The position numbers and the translations under genes were made by a program. The notes below the pieces were generated by a model. That model saw only the letters and a list, made by a program, of their open reading frames with translations. It was not told where the DNA came from and did not search any database. DNA of 64,000 nucleotides from Pseudomonadota bacterium (lineage in GTDB: Bacteria; Pseudomonadota; Gammaproteobacteria; Competibacterales; Competibacteraceae). Shown one piece after another: positions 9,580 to 19,063 of the stretch. Every line of letters starts with the position of its first letter. Positions within the stretch are counted from its first letter, which is position 1. Location of the stretch: assembly GCA_022709365.1 (NCBI GenBank), contig JAKLIY010000019.1:1-64000 (forward strand). Direction: 5' to 3'.

Positions 9580-10908
9580 ATGGCGACTGCTCTGCCGGAT
9601 CTCGGCAAGATGACTGAATTGCGCCAGCGCCTGCTGTTTTTGCTAGGCGCGTTGGTGGTGTTCCGTATTGGCGCACACATCCCGGTGCCCGGTATTGATC
9701 CGAACGCCATGGCGCAACTGTTTAATCAGCAGCGCGGCACTATCCTTGACATGTTTAACATGTTTTCGGGAGGTGCACTGGGTCGCCTCAGTATCTTTGC
9801 TCTTGGAGTAATGCCCTATATTTCGGCTTCGATCATTCTGCAGTTGATGTCGATGGTCGTGCCGACGCTGGAACAATTACGCAAGGAGGGTGGGGCGGCT
9901 GGCCGCCACGCGCTCACTCGCTATACCCGCTATCTGACGGTGGTTCTGGCAGCCTTCCAAGCGATCGGCGTCAGTATCGCGATTCAAGGCCAGATCGTGG
10001 GGAGTACCACGGTTGTCATCGCCCCAGGGCCAGGTTTCATAGTGACTGCGACCATCACCTTGGTGACGGGTACGGTCTTCCTGATGTGGTTGGGTGAACA
10101 GGTGACTGAGCGCGGTATCGGCAACGGTATTTCCATGCTGATTTTCGCTGGCATCGTCGCGGGTCTGCCGAAGGCGGTAGGTGGCACTCTGGAGTTGGCG
10201 CGCACTGGCGAATTGCATGTGATGCTGGTGCTGCTGTTGTTAGCGTTATCTGTGGTGGTTACCGGGTTTGTCGTGTTTGTCGAACGCGGTCAGCGGCGAA
10301 TTACGGTGAATTATGCCAAACGGCAGCAAGGCCGGAAGGTATACGCTGCGCAAACGACCCACCTGCCGCTGAAGTTGAATATGTCCGGTGTGATTCCGCC
10401 GATCTTCGCGTCCAGCTTGATCCTGTTCCCAGCCACGCTGGGTAGTTGGTTTGGCAGTTCGCCGAATATGGAATGGTTGCGGGATATCACTTCAGCACTG
10501 TCGCCAGGCCAGCCTTTGTATGTGTTGCTGTATGCCGGCTTGATTATCTTTTTTTGCTTCTTTTATACGGCGCTGGTCTTCAATTCCAAGGAGACCGCCG
10601 ACAATCTTAAGAAGTCTGGGGCGTTCATTCCAGGCATCCGACCCGGCGCGCAGACGGCGTCTTATATTGATAAGGTGTTGACCCGGTTGACCATGGTCGG
10701 CGCGATCTACATCACTGGTGTTTGCCTAATGCCCGAGTTTCTGATTCTGTATTGGCGAGTGCCGTTCTATTTTGGCGGGACTTCGCTGCTAATCATCGTG
10801 GTGGTGGTAATGGATTTTATGGCCCAGGTACAGGCACATCTGATGTCGCATCAGTACGAAAGCCTGCTGAAGAAAAGCAGTTTCAAGGGTCAAAGTCTGT
10901 TGCGCTGA
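9580..10908 (+). CDS. secY: Preprotein translocase subunit SecY
   Basis: A 442-residue SecY with ten predicted membrane helices. Visible signatures are [17 protein letters not shown] near the N-terminus, [19 protein letters not shown], the cytosolic [17 protein letters not shown] loop (C4) and [15 protein letters not shown]. It forms the protein-conducting channel with SecE and SecG and, with SecA, would feed the T2SS substrates and lipoproteins encoded further along. It is placed in the spc set as usual. Confidence 0.98.
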   Translation: MATALPDLGKMTELRQRLLFLLGALVVFRIGAHIPVPGIDPNAMAQLFNQQRGTILDMFNMFSGGALGRLSIFALGVMPYISASIILQLMSMVVPTLEQLRKEGGAAGRHALTRYTRYLTVVLAAFQAIGVSIAIQGQIVGSTTVVIAPGPGFIVTATITLVTGTVFLMWLGEQVTERGIGNGISMLIFAGIVAGLPKAVGGTLELARTGELHVMLVLLLLALSVVVTGFVVFVERGQRRITVNYAKRQQGRKVYAAQTTHLPLKLNMSGVIPPIFASSLILFPATLGSWFGSSPNMEWLRDITSALSPGQPLYVLLYAGLIIFFCFFYTALVFNSKETADNLKKSGAFIPGIRPGAQTASYIDKVLTRLTMVGAIYITGVCLMPEFLILYWRVPFYFGGTSLLIIVVVVMDFMAQVQAHLMSHQYESLLKKSSFKGQSLLR

Positions 10909-10979
10909 CACCGCAAGACGAATAATTATCGATGGAGCGCCGGCATAACCAAGCGCTCTGCTTAATCTGGAGAACACTG

Positions 10980-11093
10980 ATGAAAGTGCGTGCCTCGGTG
11001 AAGAAAATCTGCCGGAACTGTAAAATCATTCGCCGTGACCGTGTGGTGCGCGTGATTTGCAAGGACGCCCGCCACAAACAGCGGCAGGGATAA
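10980..11093 (+). CDS. rpmJ: 50S ribosomal protein L36
   Basis: A 37-residue protein ([19 protein letters not shown], then [16 protein letters not shown]) with zinc ligands Cys11, Cys14, Cys27 and His32. It is therefore the zinc-binding (C+) form of L36. GGAG precedes the ATG. It lies 71 bases after secY. Confidence 0.95.
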   Translation: MKVRASVKKICRNCKIIRRDRVVRVICKDARHKQRQG

Positions 11094-11192
11094 CGATTCA
11101 GTATTACTATTGATTTAAAGCGCCGAGTGGGTTAGATTCCCAAATCTTTGCATGGCGATAGCCCGGCGGCGCAAGGGGAGGAATTTCAAGGC

Positions 11193-11549
11193 ATGGCCCG
11201 TATTGCAGGTATCAATATTCCGGTCAACAAACATGCGGTCATCGCGCTGCAATCCATTTATGGGATTGGCAAGACTCGCGCCCGCCAGATTTGCGATGCA
11301 GCTCAGGTCGCGCCGGAGATCAAGGTCCGTGATTTGGACGAAGCTCAAGTCGATGCGCTGCGCGCTGAAGTCGCCAAACACACCGTAGAAGGCGATTTGC
11401 GCCGCGAGGTGTCGATGAGTATCAAGCGGTTGATGGATCTGGGGTGTTATCGCGGCTTGCGGCATCGGCGCGGGTTGCCGGTACGTGGTCAGCGCACCCG
11501 CACCAACGCCAGGACACGTAAGGGTCCACGCCGGGCCATCCGAAAATAA
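11193..11549 (+). CDS. rpsM: 30S ribosomal protein S13
   Basis: A 118-residue S13, exactly the E. coli length ([52 protein letters not shown]). The ATG at 11193 follows AAGGGGAGG. The C-terminal tail contacts P-site tRNA. It begins the alpha-operon set. Confidence 0.97.
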   Translation: MARIAGINIPVNKHAVIALQSIYGIGKTRARQICDAAQVAPEIKVRDLDEAQVDALRAEVAKHTVEGDLRREVSMSIKRLMDLGCYRGLRHRRGLPVRGQRTRTNARTRKGPRRAIRK

Positions 11550-11588
11550 CCGACTGAATTAATTGGACTATTTGGCATAGGTTGGAGC

Positions 11589-11978
11589 ATGGCAAAACCG
11601 GTTACCAAAACGCGTAAGCGCGTCAAAAAGAATGTTGTGGACGGCATCGCCCATATCCACGCCTCGTTCAACAACACCATTATTACCATTACGGATCGTC
11701 AGGGGAACACGCTGGGCTGGGCGACGTCAGGCGGTTCGGGTTTTCGCGGCTCCCGCAAGAGTACGCCGTTTGCCGCACAGGTCGCTGCCGAACGAGTGGG
11801 TAATGTGGTCAAGGAATACGGCGTCAAGAATCTGGAAGTCAACGTCAATGGTCCGGGGCCGGGTCGGGAGTCCGCAGTGCGCGCCCTGAACGCCGCCGGT
11901 TTCAAGATAATGAGTATTATGGATGTGACGCCGATTCCCCATAACGGCTGTCGCCCTCCAAAGCGCCGTCGCGTCTAG
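11589..11978 (+). CDS. rpsK: 30S ribosomal protein S11
   Basis: A 129-residue S11 ([50 protein letters not shown]). It lies on the 30S platform near the Shine-Dalgarno helix. The C-terminal [11 protein letters not shown] is canonical. Confidence 0.98.
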   Translation: MAKPVTKTRKRVKKNVVDGIAHIHASFNNTIITITDRQGNTLGWATSGGSGFRGSRKSTPFAAQVAAERVGNVVKEYGVKNLEVNVNGPGPGRESAVRALNAAGFKIMSIMDVTPIPHNGCRPPKRRRV

Positions 11979-11993
11979 TCCAGGAGTCCTATT

Positions 11994-12614
11994 GTGGCGA
12001 GATATCTTGGTCCCAAGTGCAAGCTGAGCCGTCGAGAAGGCGTAGATTTGTTTTTGAAATCCTCCGCCCGGCCGCTGGAATCCAAGTGCAATCTGGAGCG
12101 ATTACCAGGTCAGCATGGTGCCCGCCGTCCCCGGTTGTCCAATTACGGATTGCAATTGCGCGAAAAACAGAAGCTGCGTCGCATCTACGGGGTGCTGGAG
12201 CGGCAGTTCCTCAATTACTACAAGGAAGCGGCTCGTCGCAAAGGTTCTACCGGTGAAAACCTGCTGAAGCTGCTGGAATGTCGGCTGGATAACGTCGTGT
12301 ACCGGATGGGGTTTGGCAGTACTCGCGCCGAAGCCCGGCAACTGGTGTCCCATCGGGCGATGATCGTCAACGGCCAGCGGGTGAATATCCCTTCTTACCA
12401 GATTAAGGATGGAGATGTGGTAGCGGTGCATGAGAAAAGCCGCAACCAGACGCGCATCCAGTACTCACTGCAACTGGCTCAGGGGCAGGGGTTTGTCGAG
12501 TGGGTGGATGTAGATGTCAGCAAGATGAGCGGGGTGTTCAAGCGGATCCCGGATCGCGGCGATCTGCCACCGGACATCAATGAATCCCTGGTGGTGGAGT
12601 TATACTCCAAGTGA
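11994..12614 (+). CDS. rpsD: 30S ribosomal protein S4
   Basis: A 206-residue S4 with the N-terminal [15 protein letters not shown] and the S4 RNA-binding domain [29 protein letters not shown]. It starts 16th assembly of 16S rRNA and in E. coli is the alpha-operon repressor. The start is GTG at 11994 with CAGGAG ahead. It ends LVVELYSK, as in gammaproteobacteria. Confidence 0.97.
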   Translation: MARYLGPKCKLSRREGVDLFLKSSARPLESKCNLERLPGQHGARRPRLSNYGLQLREKQKLRRIYGVLERQFLNYYKEAARRKGSTGENLLKLLECRLDNVVYRMGFGSTRAEARQLVSHRAMIVNGQRVNIPSYQIKDGDVVAVHEKSRNQTRIQYSLQLAQGQGFVEWVDVDVSKMSGVFKRIPDRGDLPPDINESLVVELYSK

Positions 12615-12634
12615 CCGAAGCCGAGGGGAAACGG

Positions 12635-13789
12635 ATGGTAGGTGCATTCGATTTGCTGAAGCCGACTCGCGTCGAGGTCAAGATCCTTGATGACCAGCGG
12701 CGATCGGCGCAAGTGACCGTGGAACCTTTGGAGCGCGGGTTTGGCTATACGCTGGGCAATGCCCTGAGACGGATTCTGCTCTCTTCCATACCCGGCGCTG
12801 CAATCGTTGAATGTGAAATCAATGGAGTGTTGCACGAGTATTCAACGATTGAAGGTGTGCAGGAAGATGTGATTGATATCCTGCTCAATCTCAAGGGTGT
12901 GGCAGTGACCTTGCAGGAAGGCGTTGAAGAGGCCAACCTCACCTTAACCAAGAAGGGACCAGGGCCGGTGCGGGCTGGCGATATTGAAACGACCCATGCG
13001 GTCGGTATCGTTAATCCTGATCATGTCATCGCGCATTTGACCAAGAGTGGCGAACTGAATTTCAAACTGCTGAAAGTCGAACGGGGGCGCGGCTACTGGC
13101 CAGCGACCCAACGGGAGGAGAGCGCCGACGGCGAAACTCGCCCCATCGGCCGGTTGCGTTTGGACGCATCTTTCAGCCCCGTTGAGCGGATTAGCTATCG
13201 GGTGGAAAGCGCTCGCGTTGAACAGCGGACCAATCTGGACAAGCTCATTCTGAATTTGGAAACCAACGGTACGATTGACCCGGAAGAAGCAATCCGCACC
13301 GCAGCCAGGATTCTGTTGGATCAATTGTCGGTGTTTGTCGATCTCAAAGGCAAACGGGACGAACCACAGCCATTGCCGCTGGTGGATATTGATCCCAAAC
13401 TCATACAGCCGGTAGATGACTTGGAACTAACGGTTCGTTCAGCCAACTGTTTGAAAGCCGAAAATGTCTACTATATCGGCGACTTGGTGCAAAAAACCGA
13501 GTCAGAACTGTTGAAAACGCCGAATCTCGGCAAAAAGTCGCTGACGGAAATCAAGGAAGTGCTGGCTAAGTTTGGGTTGAATCTCGGCATGAAGGTCGAT
13601 AACTGGCCGCCGCCGGGTCTGGCGGAACCGTCCGAGGAACAGCGCGCGGCAAATGCATTGCGTAAGGCTGGTACAGCAACTGAAGTAGTTGCTGAAAACA
13701 GTGATAAACAGCCTCGCTCAACGTCAAAATTTGTTGCTGGCGATAGCGAAGCGGAACCTGAAGCGGAGCCTGAAGCGGAACCCGAATAG
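12635..13789 (+). CDS. rpoA: RNA polymerase alpha subunit with acidic C-terminal tail
   Basis: A 384-residue alpha subunit. The N-terminal dimerisation domain ([20 protein letters not shown]) and the C-terminal helix-hairpin-helix domain ([36 protein letters not shown]) are normal. After the usual end at DNWPP there are about 58 further residues, against about 6 in E. coli, finishing in [14 protein letters not shown] encoded by three 12-base repeats (13748-13783). The ATG at 12635 is preferred, with GAGGGG ahead, over a GTG at 12611. The tail could be disordered; its role is unknown. Confidence 0.96.
   Translation: MVGAFDLLKPTRVEVKILDDQRRSAQVTVEPLERGFGYTLGNALRRILLSSIPGAAIVECEINGVLHEYSTIEGVQEDVIDILLNLKGVAVTLQEGVEEANLTLTKKGPGPVRAGDIETTHAVGIVNPDHVIAHLTKSGELNFKLLKVERGRGYWPATQREESADGETRPIGRLRLDASFSPVERISYRVESARVEQRTNLDKLILNLETNGTIDPEEAIRTAARILLDQLSVFVDLKGKRDEPQPLPLVDIDPKLIQPVDDLELTVRSANCLKAENVYYIGDLVQKTESELLKTPNLGKKSLTEIKEVLAKFGLNLGMKVDNWPPPGLAEPSEEQRAANALRKAGTATEVVAENSDKQPRSTSKFVAGDSEAEPEAEPEAEPE
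13748..13783 (+). repeat. Three tandem 12-base repeats in the rpoA 3' end
   Basis: The unit GAAGCGGAACCT occurs three times in frame (second copy with GAGCCT, third ending CCC), encoding EAEP each time. Slippage could change the tail length between strains. Confidence 0.9.
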
Positions 13790-13867
13790 GAACGGCCTAC
13801 CCGCCGATTTTCTCGCCGCTCATTGTTAAATTTGCCCGATTACCCGATTGACTAAGGAATTGTTGTT

Positions 13868-14242
13868 ATGCGCCATCGCAAAGCCGGTCGCAAGCTGAAT
13901 CGAACCAGCAGTCATCGCAAAGCCATGATGCGCAACATGGCTGCTTCACTTTTTACTCATGAACTCATTCGGACAACGTTGCCGAAAGCTAAGGAATTGC
14001 GTGAGGTTGCCGAACCGCTGATCACCTTGTCTAAGGAAGATAGCGTTGCTCGTCGGCGATTGGCGTTTGCCCGCTTGCGCGACCGGGAGGTCGTCACTAA
14101 GTTGTTTAATGAGTTGGGTCCCCGCTACCAGAGTCGTCCTGGCGGCTATCTGCGTATTCTCAAATGCGGATTTCGTGCGGGAGACAACGCGCCGATGGCC
14201 TATGTCGAGTTAGTGGATCGGCCAGAAGTCGCTGCCGGGTAA
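13868..14242 (+). CDS. rplQ: 50S ribosomal protein L17
   Basis: A 124-residue L17 ([59 protein letters not shown]). It is the last gene of the alpha set and is followed 25 bases later by a strong terminator. Confidence 0.97.
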   Translation: MRHRKAGRKLNRTSSHRKAMMRNMAASLFTHELIRTTLPKAKELREVAEPLITLSKEDSVARRRLAFARLRDREVVTKLFNELGPRYQSRPGGYLRILKCGFRAGDNAPMAYVELVDRPEVAAG

Positions 14243-14266
14243 GTTGGTTCTCTTGCTAATGCATCG

Positions 14267-14292
14267 AGCCGGGCTGTTAGCCCGGCTTTTTT
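14267..14292 (+). terminator. Rho-independent terminator after rplQ
   Basis: A 9-bp perfect stem AGCCGGGCT / AGCCCGGCT around a GTT loop is followed by a run of T. It ends the ribosomal super-cluster. Confidence 0.92.
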
Positions 14293-14310
14293 GTTGGGCG
14301 CATTCGCGGC

Positions 14311-14484
14311 CTAGCAAGCGACCACTTCGCGGAGTTGGCGACTGAGTCCCTGTATAACCAGCAGTTGATAACGGGCATCCGCTAAATCCCAATAAGGGCC
14401 GAAGCATTCGCCGAACATCTTGAACCACCACCCTCCGTTCTCGAACCAGACGAACGGATGGTGGAATTTGCGGTTACCACGCAT
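14311..14484 (-). CDS. Small aromatic-rich hypothetical protein (57 aa)
   Basis: An unbroken 57-codon frame on the minus strand reads MRGNRKFHHPFVWFENGGWW, continues through FKMFGECFGPYWDLADARYQ and ends LREVVAC. GAGAGG stands 8 bases ahead of the ATG. Composition is protein-like, with four Trp, several Phe and Tyr, and mostly common codons. The N-terminal half is basic and aromatic and the C-terminal half looks helical. There is no signal peptide or clear membrane helix. I do not recognise the family. It converges on rplQ and shares the gap around its terminator. Confidence 0.55.
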   Translation of the reverse strand: MRGNRKFHHPFVWFENGGWWFKMFGECFGPYWDLADARYQLLVIQGLSRQLREVVAC

Positions 14485-14635
14485 GGTTTTAACCTCTCAC
14501 CTGTAGTCTGGAGCATTCGCGGGTCGCAGGCGCCCGGCAAAGCTGCATTTTTCGTCTTTATTAACCGATCCTTCCGGCCTGAAGCGTCACCCTCAGGTTC
14601 GATAAGGATGGGTTGATCTGAGTATTGATTCTAGT

Positions 14636-14688
14636 TGATCAAAAGCTGTTAAGAAGATTGCAGCAACGCAAGTGAAATCTTTTGATCA
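14636..14688. repeat. 10-bp inverted repeat in the 14485-14804 gap
   Basis: TGATCAAAAG (14636-14645) and CTTTTGATCA (14679-14688) are perfect inverted copies, 43 bp centre to centre, in an AT-rich stretch. It lies upstream of the 57-residue small gene and downstream of the oxidoreductase stop, so it may be a paired operator or a long hairpin. No gene is seen elsewhere in the gap. Confidence 0.45.
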
Positions 14689-14804
14689 CTTTAACATCAT
14701 AGACAATTTTTTGTTGCATTGCAGAATAGATAAACAGCAACTTCTCGTTCGTCAGGGAGAGGTTTCGACAAGGGAAGCATTCAGAGTGGCGGTAAAAGCA
14801 CGGG

Positions 14805-15806
14805 TCAGGCGACCTGTAGCAGAATTTTGCCAACGTGGCGATTGGATTCCATCAAGGCGTGGGCGGCTGCGGCTTCGGTCAGCGGGAAAATCCGGTCGAT
14901 GACGGGTTTGACGGTCCCGTTAGCCAGTAAGGGCCAGACGCTCTGACGCAAAGCCTGGGCAATGGGGGCCTTGTCAGCGATCGGACGGGCTCGCAGGGTG
15001 GAGCCGGTGATGGTCAGGCGTTTCATCATCACGGGCGCTAGATTCAATTCCACCTTAGCGCCGCGCAGGAAGGCGATGAAGACCAGTCGGCCCTCGACGG
15101 CCAAAACGCTGAGGTTGCGCTGGACATAGTCGCCGCCGACCATATCCAGAATGACATTCACGCCCCGGTTATTCGTGGCTTGCTTGATGACTTGAACAAA
15201 ATCCTCCTCGCGGTAGTTGATGACTCGCTCGGCGCCCAGGTCGAGGCAGGGTTGCATTTTTTCGACGCCGCCGACGGTGGCGAACACCCGCGAACCTAGC
15301 GCCTTGGCCAACTGGATGGCTGTTGTGCCGATGCCGCTGGTCCCGCCATGCACCAGCAGGATTTCGCCCGATTGCAGTCGCGCCCGGTCAAAGACGTTGC
15401 TCCAGACCGTGAAGAACGTTTCGGGCAACGCAGCAGCCTGTGGCAGACTGAACCCGACTGGAATAGGCAGACATTGTGGGGCCGGAGCGACGCAATACTC
15501 GGCATAGCCGCCGCCGGTCAGCAGGGCGCAGACTTCATCGTCGATCCGCCATCCGGTAACGCCCTCGCCGAGCGCCACGATAGTCCCGGCCACTTCCAGT
15601 CCGGGAATGTCGGAAGCGCCTGGTGGGGGGGGATAACCGCCCTGGCGTTGCAGGCAGTCGGGACGGTTGACGCCGGCAGTGGCGACTTTGATCAGGACTT
15701 CGCCGGGCGCTGGGTGCGGTACGGGCCGGCGGTTGACCGCCAGCTTTTCAGGACCGCCCGGTTCGGTGATCTCGATGACGGTCATGATATCAGGCAATAA
15801 GGGCAT
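14805..15806 (-). CDS. NAD(P)H:quinone oxidoreductase, PIG3/zeta-crystallin-like
   Basis: A 333-residue zinc-independent medium-chain dehydrogenase/reductase. The N-terminal GroES-like part contains GEVLIKVATAGVNRPDCLQRQGGYPPPPG and the Rossmann part contains the NADPH loop VHGGTSGIGTTAIQLAKALG. The zinc-ligand pattern of alcohol dehydrogenases is absent. The family reduces quinones and other alpha,beta-unsaturated carbonyls in the cytoplasm. An ATG at 15785 (MTVIEITEPGGPE) fits the family N-terminus better than the ATG at 15806; neither has a clear ribosome site. It appears monocistronic. Confidence 0.9.
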   Translation of the reverse strand: MPLLPDIMTVIEITEPGGPEKLAVNRRPVPHPAPGEVLIKVATAGVNRPDCLQRQGGYPPPPGASDIPGLEVAGTIVALGEGVTGWRIDDEVCALLTGGGYAEYCVAPAPQCLPIPVGFSLPQAAALPETFFTVWSNVFDRARLQSGEILLVHGGTSGIGTTAIQLAKALGSRVFATVGGVEKMQPCLDLGAERVINYREEDFVQVIKQATNNRGVNVILDMVGGDYVQRNLSVLAVEGRLVFIAFLRGAKVELNLAPVMMKRLTITGSTLRARPIADKAPIAQALRQSVWPLLANGTVKPVIDRIFPLTEAAAAHALMESNRHVGKILLQVA

Positions 15807-15860
15807 GGCGCGATCTCGGATAGAGGCTGAGGCGTTAATGGAGTGAGGGATCGTGGCGCT

Positions 15861-16535
15861 TCATGAGCACTTGGAATCGCCACAGTTCAGGCAAGTGAGG
15901 CAGCCGTCCATGACGATGACCGCTTGGGTCTGGCACTTGCCGCAGAGGGTGGCTTCCGGGGGAAAGGCGCTGACTCCAGAATCTTCGACCGCTTTCATGC
16001 CCATCTCGTACTTGGCGCGATGTTCGTCAATCAGTTTGCGCTGATGCGCATCGGGGCCGCCTTCCGTCAACAGACCGATGGCGCGCAAGTGGGATTCGAT
16101 CACGTCGCCGATTTCCGCGACCAGCGACGGCATGTATTTACCGCCCTTCTTGAAGTAGCCGCCCTTGGGGTCGAACACCGAGCGCAGTTCCTCAACTAGG
16201 AAGATCACATCGCCACCCTTGCGGAACACGGCGGAAATAATGCGGGTCAGGGCGACGATCCACTGGAAGTGTTCCATTGCTTTTGAATTGATGAAGATCT
16301 CAAATGGACGGCGGATTTCGTCCGGCGTGCCTTGATTGAGTACGATATCGTTGATCGTAATGTACAAGGCATGATCCGACAACGGTGTTTTCACCTTATA
16401 GGTCGCGCCCGGCAACACATCGGGTCGTTCCAGATTCTCATGCATCTGCTGCACGGCTAGCGCCGGATTGACCGTAGCGGTTTCCGGTTTAACGACGCTG
16501 TAGGTCACGATTTTTTTTTCGATTTTGATGGTCAT
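15861..16535 (-). CDS. nrdJb: Class II ribonucleotide reductase, small C-terminal chain NrdJb (TSCPD domain)
   Basis: A 224-residue protein with a TSCPD-type domain (ITINDIVLNQGTPDEIRRPFEIFINSK, ALTRIISAVFRKGGD). Its Cys-rich end shows CGKC followed by CLTCLNCGDSKC. In unsplit class II enzymes this segment carries the redox-active tail that re-reduces the catalytic cysteines. It starts 30 bases after the nrdJa stop, so the two form an operon and presumably one enzyme, as known for P. aeruginosa NrdJab. Alone it would have no reductase activity. Confidence 0.9.
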   Translation of the reverse strand: MTIKIEKKIVTYSVVKPETATVNPALAVQQMHENLERPDVLPGATYKVKTPLSDHALYITINDIVLNQGTPDEIRRPFEIFINSKAMEHFQWIVALTRIISAVFRKGGDVIFLVEELRSVFDPKGGYFKKGGKYMPSLVAEIGDVIESHLRAIGLLTEGGPDAHQRKLIDEHRAKYEMGMKAVEDSGVSAFPPEATLCGKCQTQAVIVMDGCLTCLNCGDSKCS

Positions 16536-16565
16536 TTCAAGCCTCCAGCGCCATGGGATATCAAT

Positions 16566-18725
16566 TTACCATTTCCCATAATAACCTTCTTTCAGCGCGT
16601 CGAATAAGTTGGCGGCGGTATGCGTTTCGCCATCGTATTCGATCTCGTCGTTGCCCTGAACCTCGACTTCCGAACCATCTTCCAGCACGAATCGGTAGCG
16701 GGTATTCGCCAAATCCTGCTCCTTGACCAGCACACCCTGGAAAGCGGCAGGATTGAAGCGGAATGTCGTGCAGCCCTTCAAGCCTTTTTCGTAAGCGTAG
16801 AGGTAAATACCCTTGAAGTCTTCATACGGGAAGTCCGTGGGGACGTTGGCGGTCTTGGAGATACTGGAGTCGATCCACTGCTGCGCAGCGGCCTGAATGT
16901 CGACATGCTGTTGGGGAGTCACCTCGTCGGCGCTGATGAAAGAGTCCGGGAGCTGCTGTTCCGGGGTCTCCGCATTCGGAAGGGCTTTCGGGTTGATGAG
17001 ATGTCGGTAAGCCAGTAATTCAAAGGAAAAGACATCGACTTTTTCCTTGGTTTTCTTACCGGGGCGGATGAGATTGCGGAAATAGTGATGGGCGAAACTG
17101 GGTTCAATGCCATTGCTGACGTTGTTCGCCAGCGATAACGCAATCGTGCCCGTCGGGGCGATGGAAGTGTGATGGGTGAACCGGGCACCAGTTTCCGCCA
17201 GTTCTTCGACCAATTGTGGATCGACTTCAGCCACCCGCTGCATATAGCGGCTATAGCGGGCATGCAGCACCTTGCCCTTGATGCGGTCTCCTTCCCGAAT
17301 CCCATCACGGGCCATTTCCGGGCGCTTGCGGAGCAGATCAGCGGTGATCGTAAATTCCTGTTCGAGGATCGGCGCTGGCCCTTTTTCCCGCGCCAGTTCC
17401 AGTGCAACCCGCCAACCGGTCAGCGCCATGTCCCGGGTGACTTCTTCGGTGAAGGTCAGGGATTCCAGAGAGCCGTATTTCTTGCCCAGCAGGGTCAACG
17501 TGGAGCCGAGACCCAGATAACCCATGCCGTGGCGGCGTTTGCTGAAAATCTCCCGGCGTTGTTGTTCAAGCGGCAACCCATTGATTTCAACAACATTATC
17601 TAGCATCCGGGTGAAGACAGCGACGACTTCTCGATAGGTTTCTCCGTCGAAGCGGGCTTTTTCCGTAAAGGGATTTCGCACGAAATGAGTCAGGTTAATG
17701 GATCCCAAGAGACAAGAACCATAGGGTGGGAGCATCTGTTCGCCACAGGGATTACTGGCTTGAACATTTTCACAGAACCAGTTGTTATTCATTTCGTTGA
17801 CTTCATCAATCAGAATAAATCCGGGTTCCGCGTAATCGTAAGTGGAGGCCATGATCACATCCCACAAACGCCTGGCGCGGATTTTCCGATAAATCTTGCA
17901 GGCGACCTGACCGCTTTCATTAACAATGAGTCCTTGGGTCGTGGGCCATTCGCGCCAAACAATCCGCGATGCGTCATGGAGATCGATCTGATCCTGTTGA
18001 GCTTCTTGAGCCATGATGGGGAAGGCCAGCCACCAGTCCGCGTCCTGCTTGACGGCCTCCATGAATTCGCGGGTGATCAGCAGAGACAGGTTGAACTGCC
18101 GCAGCCGACCCGATTCGCGCTTGGCGCGGATGAATTCCAGAACGTCGGGATGACCGATGTCGAAGGTACCCATCTGCGCACCCCGCCGCCCACCGGCTGA
18201 AGACACGGTGAAACACATCTTGTCGTAAATATCCATGAACGACAGTGGCCCGGAGGTATAGGCCCCGGCCCCGGAAACGTAAGCGCCGCGCGGGCGCAGC
18301 GTTGAAAAGCAATAGCCGATGCCACAACCGGCTTTCAAAGTGAGTCCCGCTTCATGCACCTTGCACAGAATGTCATCCATGGAATCCTGAATGGTGCCCG
18401 ACACGGTGCAATTAATCGTCGAGGTCGCCGGTTTATGATCCCAGGCCCCCGCATTAGAGATGATTCGCCCTGCTGGAATCGCCCCGTGGCGCAGCGCCCA
18501 TAGAAATTTTTCGTACCAGTGTTCGCGCAATTCCGGGGTCGCCTCAACCTCAGCCAGCGCCCGCGCCACCCGTTGGAACGTCCCATCGATCTTTTCGTCG
18601 AGTGGCCGCCCGTCCTTGGCCTTCAGCCGGTATTTCGTGTCCCAGATATCCCAAGAGGCAGGTTGCATGGGCACATCGGCGGCGGTAGTCGGACGGTCAG
18701 CGGGTTGCAGGTGCGCGGTCTTCAT
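16566..18725 (-). CDS. nrdJa: Adenosylcobalamin-dependent ribonucleotide reductase, catalytic chain NrdJa
   Basis: A 719-residue class II catalytic chain that makes deoxynucleotides using B12 in place of a tyrosyl or glycyl radical protein, so it works with or without oxygen. Visible elements are the first redox Cys in TSTINCTVSG, the substrate loop NPCGEQMLPPYGSC with the radical Cys, and APTGTIALSLANNVSNGIEP. The ATG at 18725 has AAGGAG 8 bases ahead and is preferred to an in-frame ATG 28 codons upstream. The C-terminal domain is provided by nrdJb. Paired NrdR boxes lie upstream. Confidence 0.95.
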   Translation of the reverse strand: MKTAHLQPADRPTTAADVPMQPASWDIWDTKYRLKAKDGRPLDEKIDGTFQRVARALAEVEATPELREHWYEKFLWALRHGAIPAGRIISNAGAWDHKPATSTINCTVSGTIQDSMDDILCKVHEAGLTLKAGCGIGYCFSTLRPRGAYVSGAGAYTSGPLSFMDIYDKMCFTVSSAGGRRGAQMGTFDIGHPDVLEFIRAKRESGRLRQFNLSLLITREFMEAVKQDADWWLAFPIMAQEAQQDQIDLHDASRIVWREWPTTQGLIVNESGQVACKIYRKIRARRLWDVIMASTYDYAEPGFILIDEVNEMNNNWFCENVQASNPCGEQMLPPYGSCLLGSINLTHFVRNPFTEKARFDGETYREVVAVFTRMLDNVVEINGLPLEQQRREIFSKRRHGMGYLGLGSTLTLLGKKYGSLESLTFTEEVTRDMALTGWRVALELAREKGPAPILEQEFTITADLLRKRPEMARDGIREGDRIKGKVLHARYSRYMQRVAEVDPQLVEELAETGARFTHHTSIAPTGTIALSLANNVSNGIEPSFAHHYFRNLIRPGKKTKEKVDVFSFELLAYRHLINPKALPNAETPEQQLPDSFISADEVTPQQHVDIQAAAQQWIDSSISKTANVPTDFPYEDFKGIYLYAYEKGLKGCTTFRFNPAAFQGVLVKEQDLANTRYRFVLEDGSEVEVQGNDEIEYDGETHTAANLFDALKEGYYGKW

Positions 18726-18847
18726 GAACCAGTCTCCTTGGCGGCGGTATCTGAAATCTAGGGAGGCGTTGAGGAAAGTTTTTGGAGAAAACAAGCTGCG
18801 CCGTGGCAAGTCCCTGTTTTGGAAAATTGTCGGAAATGACGCGGCTG

Positions 18848-18863
18848 AACCTATATATTGTGG
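18848..18863 (-). promoter_or_regulatory. NrdR box 1 upstream of nrdJ
   Basis: AACCTATATATTGTGG matches 13 of 16 positions of the palindromic NrdR consensus acaCwAtATaTwGtgt, including the whole core. On the minus strand it covers a possible -10 (TATATA) 17 bp from TTTAAC. NrdR represses ribonucleotide reductase genes when dATP is high. Confidence 0.75.
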
Positions 18864-18879
18864 TCAGATGAAGTGTTAA

Positions 18880-18895
18880 ATACAATAGGCTGTAT
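18880..18895 (-). promoter_or_regulatory. NrdR box 2 upstream of nrdJ
   Basis: ATACAATAGGCTGTAT has perfect inverted ends (ATACA/TGTAT) and matches 11 of 16 consensus positions. Its start is exactly 32 bp from box 1, the three-helical-turn spacing typical of NrdR box pairs, which supports it despite the weak centre. Confidence 0.65.
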
Positions 18896-18975
18896 GTAAC
18901 GCTTTGTTTCGGCTGATGATCAAAAAAGTCAAACGGGCAGGGTCGTCCTCAATGGCAAGGTGAACAGGTCTTTTG

Positions 18976-19004
18976 TTGTCAAGGGGTGGAACCAGTGGTA
19001 TAAC
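18976..19004 (+). promoter_or_regulatory. Sigma70-type promoter of the lipoprotein pair
   Basis: TTGTCA (18976-18981) and TATAAC (18999-19004) are each one mismatch from consensus and are separated by exactly 17 bp. They lie 60 bases ahead of the lipoprotein ATG. Confidence 0.7.
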
Positions 19005-19063
19005 CAGCTAAAATTTGGTGGGTACCGCCGATAACGGATACAAAAAGCCGAGGGAGAAACTCA

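Noticed and set aside
14672-14902. Plus-strand 76-codon frame across the oxidoreductase 3' end
   Set aside because: It overlaps a well-supported gene on the other strand, has low-complexity Arg-rich sequence and no ribosome site.
18726-19063. Cobalamin riboswitch in front of the B12-dependent reductase
   Set aside because: No B12-box-like sequence was found in the gap on the minus strand; only NrdR-type boxes and promoter elements are visible.
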